Of a stretch of DNA of 25,710 bases, positions 21,094-25,710 are shown piece after piece; the first letter of the stretch is position 1, and the number at the start of each line of letters is the position of its first letter. This DNA comes from a virus. The position numbers and the translations under genes are program-made. Under the pieces are notes generated by a model. It was not told the origin of the DNA. It saw nothing but the letters and a program-made list of their open reading frames with translations, and ran no database searches. Where the stretch lies: positions 1 to 25,710 of IMG/VR virus record IMGVR_UViG_3300043410_000715. One strand, given 5' to 3'.

Positions 21094-21876
21094 ATGGATC
21101 CATTGACGCTGTTTGCACTTGCCAACGGAGCTGTATCCGCAGTTAAGGCAGGTTGTAAACTGTATAAAGATATCAAGGGTGCCGCTGGGGAAGTGAAAGA
21201 AGTCCTCAAAGACCTTGACGACCAGTTTCATAAACTCCATCCCCCAGAAAAGCCTGCTACAGTAGAACAACGCAATCAGTATGTTCAAGAACGCAACAAA
21301 ATTGTAGACCTAAACAAAAAAGCAAATGCCGGTCAACACACTGATATCTATAAAGACATAGGTGAACAACTAGGCGCATACTACGACAATTATTACAAGT
21401 GCGTTGCTATCTTTGATGAAGAAGAAAAACGTGCCAAAACAGAAGTATACACAGGAGATGCTAGTTTAGGCAAACGTGCATTGCAACGTATTTTGATGCG
21501 TAAACAATTAGAGGAGATGGGTAAAGAATTACGTGAAGTTATGATTTACCAATCGCCACCTGAGTTGGGTGCTTTGTACACTGAAGTTTCTGATATGATG
21601 GAACAGATGGGCAAAGAACAACAAGTGTTAATTTCTAAAAAGATGCGTGAAGACCACGCTGCCTCAGTTAAAAGAAAAAAGAGAATTGAAAAACTTTGGC
21701 TTGAAGCCGCTTGGGGTATGGGTGCAGTTGTTATTGCTGCCGGGATAGGACTAGGATTAGCTCTAGTCGTTGAAGATAGAATAAAGAAATACCCTCATTT
21801 GGGAGAAGACTGGATTCCAAAGACAGAAGCACAACGCATCAAAGATGCCCAACCAAAGGTGTATACTGGAAGATAA
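21094..21876 (+). CDS. Conserved phage protein with C-terminal membrane segment
   Basis: This 260-residue protein starts at ATG 21094 (MDPLTLFALANGAVSAVKAG); the upstream extension to 21031 is low-complexity and unlikely to be coding. The N-terminus is amphipathic (residues 5-30). A long charged helical region follows (VKEVLKDLDDQFHKLHP through about 200), then one transmembrane helix (about 203-226, WGMGAVVIAAGIGLGLALVV) and a cytoplasmic-type tail of about 34 residues. It looks like a membrane-anchored coiled-coil protein that recurs in phages (recalled). No strong ribosome-binding site or sigma70 promoter is visible. It is first in the plus-strand envelope block. Confidence 0.75.
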   Translation: MDPLTLFALANGAVSAVKAGCKLYKDIKGAAGEVKEVLKDLDDQFHKLHPPEKPATVEQRNQYVQERNKIVDLNKKANAGQHTDIYKDIGEQLGAYYDNYYKCVAIFDEEEKRAKTEVYTGDASLGKRALQRILMRKQLEEMGKELREVMIYQSPPELGALYTEVSDMMEQMGKEQQVLISKKMREDHAASVKRKKRIEKLWLEAAWGMGAVVIAAGIGLGLALVVEDRIKKYPHLGEDWIPKTEAQRIKDAQPKVYTGR

Positions 21877-21877
21877 T

Positions 21878-22033
21878 ATGAGTTTAATAAGAGAATACCA
21901 CACACTTTGGAACTGGTTGTTGAACAGGGGAATACTTATAGCATCAATTATTGTAAATTTTGTGCTAGCAACTATATTTGCGATTAGTATAGCAATATTA
22001 ATCGTATTCATTAGATGGTGGGACAAACACTAA
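21878..22033 (+). CDS. 51-residue single-span membrane protein
   Basis: The gene starts at ATG 21878, one base after the previous stop. GGAAG (about 21868-21872) provides the ribosome-binding site. The product is MSLIREYHTLWNWLLNRGIL followed by a long hydrophobic stretch (residues about 19-44, rich in Ile, Val and Ala) and a basic, Trp-rich end (FIRWWDKH). It could be a small inner-membrane partner of its neighbours, or a holin-like or superinfection-exclusion protein. No proof of any function is visible in the sequence. Confidence 0.7.
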   Translation: MSLIREYHTLWNWLLNRGILIASIIVNFVLATIFAISIAILIVFIRWWDKH

Positions 22034-22053
22034 ATAAATTAAAGGAGAAAATC

Positions 22054-22599
22054 ATGGCAGAAGAACAAAAAGAAGTTAAACCATTATCACGTTCAGAGCG
22101 TGAAGCATTAATCAAAGACAAAGCAGGATTAGTTATCGTTATCATGGCATTGTTTATGGCATTAACTACGTACTTTGGAAACAAGCACTCAGGTGCTGTA
22201 ATGAAGAACATGTTAAAGGCTACAGACACATACGCTTTCTATCAATCTAAGAGTATCAAGCAAGCAATTGCTGAAGGTCAATTAGACGATGCGATGCAAC
22301 GCAAAGACACAGCAAAGATAGAGAAACTACAAGCTAAGATCGACCGCTACGAATCTGATCCAAAGTCAGGTGAAGGTAAGAAAGAATTGCTTGCAAAGGC
22401 TAGAGCATTTGAAGAAGCAAGAGATGATGCGGCTAAACATGGTCCGTGGTTAACGTTTGCTAGTATGATATTCCAATTAGCGATTGTTTTATTGTCTGCT
22501 AGTATTTTAGCAGTCAACAATAAAATGTATAAGACCAGTTTATACGTTGCGGGCGTTGGAGTACTAATGCTAGTTCAAGGTATCTGGTTGTGGGTATAA
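22054..22599 (+). CDS. DUF4337-family membrane protein
   Basis: This 181-residue protein starts at 22054 with AAAGGAGA (22040-22047) upstream; the longer frame from 22015 is rejected. It contains one membrane helix (about 24-46, LVIVIMALFMALTTYFG), the DUF4337-like block MKATDTYAFYQSKSIKQA-type sequence (here MLKATDTYAFYQSKSIKQ), and a long charged coiled-coil (about 72-130). Two C-terminal membrane helices follow (WLTFASMIFQLAIVLLSASI and SLYVAGVGVLMLVQGIWLWV). The family occurs in bacteria and phages and has no assigned function. It is in the envelope block and probably forms an inner-membrane complex. Confidence 0.8.
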   Translation: MAEEQKEVKPLSRSEREALIKDKAGLVIVIMALFMALTTYFGNKHSGAVMKNMLKATDTYAFYQSKSIKQAIAEGQLDDAMQRKDTAKIEKLQAKIDRYESDPKSGEGKKELLAKARAFEEARDDAAKHGPWLTFASMIFQLAIVLLSASILAVNNKMYKTSLYVAGVGVLMLVQGIWLWV

Positions 22600-22781
22600 C
22601 CCGACCATCAGACGGAAACCTCAAAGAATATGAGGTTTCTTTAGTTTTGCCTGATGATTTCACATTTGCGGGAATCGTCCCATATGACATGCAATTTAAT
22701 AACAAAACTGTTACAGTACGATTATTAGCATTGACTTATGAAGAGGCAGAAGAAAAAGTATTTGAATACTTTTACAAATAA
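22590..22781 (+). CDS. Small phage protein with GTG start, unknown function
   Basis: This 63-residue protein overlaps the end of the DUF4337 gene by ten bases. The GTG at 22590 has AAGG (22578-22581) eight bases upstream. It reads GITRPSDGNLKEYEVSLVLP, then TFAGIVPYDM, strands and a helix TYEEAEEKVFEYFYK. The pattern is a small alpha/beta unit without membrane segment. It is the last gene before the terminator at 22785, so it probably belongs to the same message as the two genes upstream. Confidence 0.65.
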   Translation: MGITRPSDGNLKEYEVSLVLPDDFTFAGIVPYDMQFNNKTVTVRLLALTYEEAEEKVFEYFYK

Positions 22782-22784
22782 TTC

Positions 22785-22804
22785 AGCCCCGAAAGGGGCT
22801 TTTT
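22785..22804 (+). terminator. Rho-independent terminator with GAAA loop
   Basis: AGCCCC (22785-22790) and GGGGCT (22795-22800) form a 6-bp GC-rich stem with a GAAA tetraloop, followed by TTTT (22801-22804). It lies three bases after the stop of the gene at 22590. The next gene starts 16 bases further on, so termination may be partial. Confidence 0.85.
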
Positions 22805-22819
22805 CATAGGAGAATGACT

Positions 22820-22957
22820 ATGAGTTGGTTTATGAGAAGACCTAGATTAAAAGAGCAACCAAAACAAACACCTCATCACCAGAGTCCAATGTCTGTTAAG
22901 GTTATGAAAAAAATGAAGGAAGAAACACAACCGACTAAACCTAAAAAGACTAAATAA
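22820..22957 (+). CDS. 45-residue basic Pro/Lys-rich phage protein
   Basis: This short gene has AGGAGA (22808-22813) six bases before the ATG. The product MSWFMRRPRLKEQPKQTPHH continues QSPMSVKVMKKMKEE and ends in a Lys/Thr-rich tail. Short proteins starting M-S/A-W-F-x-R-R-P-R-L and containing HH-x-SP are frequent in environmental phages, as I recall. It lies between the terminator and the exported-protein pair. It may be membrane-associated through its aromatic, basic N-terminus, or bind nucleic acid; neither is shown. Confidence 0.7.
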   Translation: MSWFMRRPRLKEQPKQTPHHQSPMSVKVMKKMKEETQPTKPKKTK

Positions 22958-22960
22958 CTA

Positions 22961-23290
22961 ATGTTTAAAAAACTCTTACTTGTATTGTGTATAAGTTCAG
23001 TTTATGCACAAGACGCTAAAAAATTACCTCCGATTGAACCCGAAGCCATCACGTTTGAGGCTCAGTGTTTTGACACTGATGTTCTATTCGGAGAACTACG
23101 CCGTAGCTACAGAGAAGTACCGTTAGCTACTGGTAAGGCTGATGATGAAGCCGAATCTATAATGAGTATTTGGATACACCCGACTTTAAGTACGTGGTCT
23201 ATTATTGCAACTAAAAATTCATTATCATGTGTAATTGGGTATGGAAAGGAGTTTAATGTAGTTCCCTACCCAAGAGGAAAATCTCTATGA
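22961..23290 (+). CDS. Exported 109-residue phage protein with signal peptide
   Basis: The N-terminus MFKKLLLVLCISSVYA is a typical signal peptide (basic start, hydrophobic core, Ala-type cleavage near residue 16). The mature part begins QDAKKLPPIEPE and has FEAQCFDTDVLFGELRRSYR and SIWIHPTLSTWSIIATKN, followed by LSCVIGYG. Two Cys residues in the mature chain could form a disulfide in the periplasm. Its stop overlaps the start of the D,D-carboxypeptidase gene (ATGA), so the two exported proteins are probably made together. The function is unknown. Confidence 0.78.
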   Translation: MFKKLLLVLCISSVYAQDAKKLPPIEPEAITFEAQCFDTDVLFGELRRSYREVPLATGKADDEAESIMSIWIHPTLSTWSIIATKNSLSCVIGYGKEFNVVPYPRGKSL

Positions 23291-24024
23291 TTAGAAAATT
23301 GGTAACATTTATATGTTCCTTTTTGGTTGTTTTATCTGCAACTGCAACTCCATTGACTGCACAAGCATGGTTGCTAGCTGATGAAGCGGGGAACATTCTT
23401 GAGGGGTCAAACATAGCAGAAGTACGTGCGATTGGTAGCATAACTAAATTAATGTCTGCTATAGTTGTGTTAGATAGCGGTCAATCATTATTAGAAACAA
23501 TTCCAAAAAAATTACACAACAAAAAATTTACACGGTTAGAATTGCTAGAACTATCGATTGTTAAATCAGACAACAGTGCGGCAAAGATATTGTGCGATTT
23601 TTATCCAGGTGGATATAAAAGTTGTGTAAGGGCAATGAATGACAAAGCAATGGCATTGGGAATGTTTCGCAGTGAATTCACTGATCCAACTGGATTATAC
23701 GACACAAACGTAAGTACAGCAGAGGATTTAATTAAGTTAGTATCAGCCGCAAGTGCGTATAATGTTATTACAAAGGCTAGCAACACTATGAGATTGACAT
23801 ATCCTATCACTTCTAAAAAGGTCGCAACGTTTAACAATACTAATTCACTTGTAGGTCATGACTTTGATTTTATAGTGAGCAAGACAGGCTTTATTCGCAA
23901 GAGTGGCGGATGTATTGTAATGATGTTAAAAACAAACAACGGTGTTAGAACAGTTGTTTTATTGGGAAGCAAGAATACAAAGACACGTATTCCTGAAGCA
24001 AAGATGATTGCAAGTTTACATTAA
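23287..24024 (+). CDS. Periplasmic D-alanyl-D-alanine carboxypeptidase (S11 family)
   Basis: This 245-residue protein has a signal peptide (MIRKLVTFICSFLVVLSATA, cleavage probably near residue 20-27) and the three penicillin-binding motifs. These are Ser51-x-x-Lys54 in IGSITKLMSA, Ser94-x-Asn96 in VKSDNSAAK, and Lys199-Thr-Gly201 in VSKTGFI. DPTGLYDTN resembles the family block. S11 enzymes remove the terminal D-Ala of peptidoglycan stem peptides. The protein lacks the C-terminal domain and membrane anchor of PBP5 and is closest in size to a minimal PBP7-like core. It would act in the periplasm of the infected host, altering cross-linking. All catalytic residues are present. Confidence 0.9.
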   Translation: MIRKLVTFICSFLVVLSATATPLTAQAWLLADEAGNILEGSNIAEVRAIGSITKLMSAIVVLDSGQSLLETIPKKLHNKKFTRLELLELSIVKSDNSAAKILCDFYPGGYKSCVRAMNDKAMALGMFRSEFTDPTGLYDTNVSTAEDLIKLVSAASAYNVITKASNTMRLTYPITSKKVATFNNTNSLVGHDFDFIVSKTGFIRKSGGCIVMMLKTNNGVRTVVLLGSKNTKTRIPEAKMIASLH

Positions 24025-24293
24025 ACTTGTTTCTTCACGTACTTATTTTTATCTTTCTTGGGAGTATAATCAACACCTGCAATGGGTGTGTAGTCTTTAG
24101 CTACGGGATTAATCATGTCATCACCGTACTTTAACGTGATTAAACTAAAATTCTGTTCATTCTTTTCTGATTCAATACCAACCATTAAATGTCGAAACCA
24201 TTTAATTTTTATATCAACGATTTGTTTAACAATAGGATCCTTTAGGATATCATCAAAGTTATTAGATTCGCGGTAAAATGTATAGTACTTCAT
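24021..24293 (-). CDS. Conserved phage protein, last gene of the nucleotide-metabolism operon
   Basis: This 90-residue protein starts at ATG 24293, which overlaps the preceding stop as ATGA; an upstream ATG at 24302 is less likely. It begins MKYYTFYRESNNFDDILKDP, has IKWFRHLMVGIE and then FSLITLKYGDDMINPVAKDY, and ends in a Lys-rich tail. Similar small proteins starting MKYYTFYRE occur in environmental phages (recalled). It has no membrane segment or catalytic motif. Its stop overlaps the stop of the convergent carboxypeptidase gene over four bases. Confidence 0.7.
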   Translation of the reverse strand: MKYYTFYRESNNFDDILKDPIVKQIVDIKIKWFRHLMVGIESEKNEQNFSLITLKYGDDMINPVAKDYTPIAGVDYTPKKDKNKYVKKQV

Positions 24294-24487
24294 GTTTTCC
24301 ATAACGTGAATGCTACTGCATCACGCTCCTCGTCAAAGAAAAATTCATAAACGCCAGCACCAGCCCCCGCTGGTTCTAATTGATTCCAACCCCACTCACC
24401 TGTGCAATTTCTTTCGCACCAGCTTATGATGGGTGTTAAATCTCCGTACAGTAATGCGATATCAACTTTTCTCGTATTTGGTGACAC
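24290..24487 (-). CDS. 65-residue conserved phage protein, GTG start
   Basis: This protein starts at GTG 24487 with TGGAG (24496-24492) close upstream, inside the end of the dCMP deaminase gene (26-base overlap). It contains LYGDLTPIISWCERNCTGEW, then a Gly/Ala-rich turn, and VYEFFFDEERDAVAFTLWKT at the C-terminus. The alternation resembles an alpha/beta unit ending in a helix. The YGDLTPII-x-WCERNC-x-G block recurs in small phage proteins, as I recall. Function is unknown; the two Cys residues are not in a standard metal site. Confidence 0.7.
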   Translation of the reverse strand: MSPNTRKVDIALLYGDLTPIISWCERNCTGEWGWNQLEPAGAGAGVYEFFFDEERDAVAFTLWKT

Positions 24488-25001
24488 TTACTCCACCTTT
24501 AGTTAAGAACTCTATCCCAGATTCATCACGGTATGAATCTCGGTAGAACACATTTTTGATACCCGATTGGAATATCATTTTCGCACAATGAATACACGGT
24601 GCTGTAGTTACAAACAATGTTGCGTTTTCACTGGATTCAGTTGAACCGGACACTTTAGCAATTGCGTTACTTTCAGCATGTAACACCTCGTCTTTAGTGA
24701 CTAGCTTATATCTAGCAGTATATTCCCAAGGCTCACCTGCTTCTGTATGTCTGATTTGTTCCTCAGTGAGCGGCCAACGTTCATGTATTTCTTCAGGGGC
24801 TAACCAACCACCTGCGTCAATACTCATGTATTCTTTGTACTCACATTCGTTATCCCAACCAGTGGGCATACCATTATAGCCGTATGACAAAATGCGATTG
24901 TCTTTAACGATGACAGCACCAACTTGTCTGCGAATCGCATGGCTGAGTTTACCTGTACGTTCTGCAACGTCCATGTAATAGTCTATATATTTTTGCTTCA
25001 T
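24462..25001 (-). CDS. Deoxycytidylate (dCMP) deaminase
   Basis: This 179-residue protein has the zinc-dependent deaminase motifs. His108-Ala-Glu110 lies in [11 protein letters not shown] (zinc ligand and catalytic acid), and Cys136-x-x-Cys139 in [12 protein letters not shown]. The N-terminal [20 protein letters not shown] and the [13 protein letters not shown] block match the dCMP deaminase group, similar in size to the T4 enzyme (193 aa). It converts dCMP to dUMP, the precursor for dTMP, in the infected cell. It overlaps the ferredoxin gene by four bases (ATGA) and the next gene by 26. The active site is intact, so activity is expected. Confidence 0.92.
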   Translation of the reverse strand: MKQKYIDYYMDVAERTGKLSHAIRRQVGAVIVKDNRILSYGYNGMPTGWDNECEYKEYMSIDAGGWLAPEEIHERWPLTEEQIRHTEAGEPWEYTARYKLVTKDEVLHAESNAIAKVSGSTESSENATLFVTTAPCIHCAKMIFQSGIKNVFYRDSYRDESGIEFLTKGGVSVTKYEKS

Positions 25002-25324
25002 TTTTCTAGGAATATTTTTTTATCAGGATTCTTAGCCCATTCATCTGCACTAGGAAGTTCTGGTTTCTTTTTAGTTATGTTGGGCCATTTCTTGCTTAGT
25101 TCAGTGTTTATGTCAAACCAATATTTTTGTTCTTCTGGTGAAATATCATCTTCGTGTACAATAGCCTTTACTGGGCATTCAGGTATACACACACCGCAAT
25201 CAATGCATTCATCTGGGTTGATGGTGAGAAAATTAGGACCTTCGTAGAAGCAATCAACTGGGCACACGATAACACAATCTGTGTATTTGCAATTGATGCA
25301 ATTGTTTGTAACCAAGTGTGTCAT
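24998..25324 (-). CDS. fdxA: FdxA-type 7Fe ferredoxin
   Basis: This 108-residue protein closely follows proteobacterial FdxA and Azotobacter ferredoxin I. Cys9, 12, 17, 21 and 25 lie in [17 protein letters not shown] and Cys40, 43, 46 and 50 in [26 protein letters not shown] joins them, and the long C-terminal tail ([10 protein letters not shown]) is typical. The pattern holds one [3Fe-4S] and one [4Fe-4S] cluster in relatives. It is an electron carrier; the partner enzyme is not visible here. It overlaps both the 75-residue gene upstream and the dCMP deaminase gene downstream by four bases, so it is embedded in the operon. Confidence 0.93.
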   Translation of the reverse strand: MTHLVTNNCINCKYTDCVIVCPVDCFYEGPNFLTINPDECIDCGVCIPECPVKAIVHEDDISPEEQKYWFDINTELSKKWPNITKKKPELPSADEWAKNPDKKIFLEK

Positions 25325-25548
25325 TTAATATATCCGAGTGTTTCAATTAGATATTTAGCTTCACTGTCGCTTGAAACTAAATTAAGAAGGTTGTCTGTAA
25401 TTTTAAATTTCCTACAGAATGATTGACCAAATGTTTCTCCGGACAATGAATCAAAAATAAATTCTTTACAAAAGACTTCGTATTCACTTTTGGCTATAGT
25501 CTTTTTCTGTTTATTCAACGTGGAATCATATACTAAATTTTCAAACAT
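25321..25548 (-). CDS. 75-residue conserved phage protein upstream of fdxA
   Basis: The start at ATG 25548, two bases after the previous stop codon, gives [20 protein letters not shown], then [37 protein letters not shown] and a C-terminal [12 protein letters not shown] longer frame to 25692 overlaps the upstream gene and is rejected. The protein is helical and has two Cys residues but no cluster motif. Its stop overlaps the fdxA start (ATGA), suggesting a co-translated partner. The family is not identified. Confidence 0.7.
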   Translation of the reverse strand: MFENLVYDSTLNKQKKTIAKSEYEVFCKEFIFDSLSGETFGQSFCRKFKITDNLLNLVSSDSEAKYLIETLGYIK

Positions 25549-25549
25549 G

Positions 25550-25710
25550 TTAATCCCACAAGTTCCTGTAATACTTGCCGAACAACTCAAGACCTTCTTG
25601 AATACGTGCTTCGTGTAGCAAGTGACCTTCATGGTCATACCAATGTGCATCGGGGTCTTTGTCAACCATTTGATAAGTTTTTTCCATAACACCTGTGATA
25701 GGGTTCGGAT
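25550..25710 (-). CDS. C-terminal part of a conserved phage protein (partial)
   Basis: The frame is open to the window edge and stops with TAA at 25552-25550, giving 52 residues. It contains PNPITGVMEKTYQMVDKDPD and then AHWYDHEGHLLHEARIQEGL, ending FGKYYRNLWD. The aromatic and His-rich helical end suggests a folded small protein, but no family is certain. A start at ATG 25687 is possible (AGG just upstream), but the reading frame continues past it, so the real start may lie outside the window. The next gene begins one base after its stop. Confidence 0.65.
   Translation of the reverse strand, partial: PNPITGVMEKTYQMVDKDPDAHWYDHEGHLLHEARIQEGLELFGKYYRNLWD

Noticed and set aside
1-25710. Prophage or bacterial chromosome interpretation based on infA, erpA, fdxA and a carboxypeptidase gene
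   Set aside because: These host-type genes are scattered among phage genes with 4-nt overlaps and phage-type promoters. No integrase, att repeat, rRNA, tRNA or housekeeping operon is present. A remnant within a chromosome cannot be fully excluded from this window.

Overview
This window reads as part of the genome of a tailed double-stranded DNA phage, probably a virulent, T4-like one, of a Gram-negative (most likely proteobacterial) host. The reasons are: two adjacent long repetitive fibre genes with a lectin-like neighbour; dense gene packing with many 4-nt stop/start overlaps; many small proteins without host function; T4-type late-promoter motifs; and no integrase, att site, tRNA or rRNA. 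The host guess rests on proteobacterial-type cargo (ErpA, FdxA, IF-1), exported proteins with signal peptides and canonical Shine-Dalgarno sites. The exact host and phage taxonomy cannot be read from this window.

Layout. (1) 1-4440, plus strand: about 15 small genes, mostly unknown, including a zinc-ribbon protein, a WGR-domain protein, an SH3-like protein and a tiny HTH protein. They are driven by four sigma70-type promoters with TTGACA boxes and 17-nt spacers. Three of these are near-copies of one another, spacer included. A bidirectional terminator (4425-4453) closes the block. (2) 20999 down to 4452, minus strand: in order of transcription, four sulfotransferase-like paralogues with a HAD nucleotidase among them, an AbrB-like protein, a coiled-coil protein, a conserved phage protein, IF-1, two SGNH-hydrolase-like paralogues (one apparently dead), ErpA, a 509-aa fibre, a 2135-aa fibre, a LamG protein and a papain-like protease. 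T4-type late motifs precede the first sulfotransferase-like gene, erpA and the 509-aa fibre gene. (3) 21094-24024, plus strand: a block rich in membrane and exported proteins (a C-terminally anchored protein, a 51-aa membrane protein, a DUF4337 protein, an exported 109-aa protein and a periplasmic D,D-carboxypeptidase). (4) 25710 down to 24021, minus strand: a tightly overlapped operon with FdxA-type ferredoxin, dCMP deaminase and small conserved phage proteins.

How it fits together. Region 1 looks like host-takeover genes expressed from host-type promoters. Region 2 looks like late host-recognition and virion genes with accessory enzymes (IF-1, ErpA). Region 3 looks like a cell-envelope module. 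Region 4 serves nucleotide metabolism plus an electron carrier. The most striking regulatory structure is a perfect 9-bp hairpin in front of the 509-aa fibre gene. It holds a late-promoter motif in its loop and the ribosome-binding site in its 3' arm, the arrangement known from T4 genes whose read-through transcripts are translationally silent.

No stretch longer than 300 bases lacks a gene. All function calls come from reading motifs by eye; no database search was run.
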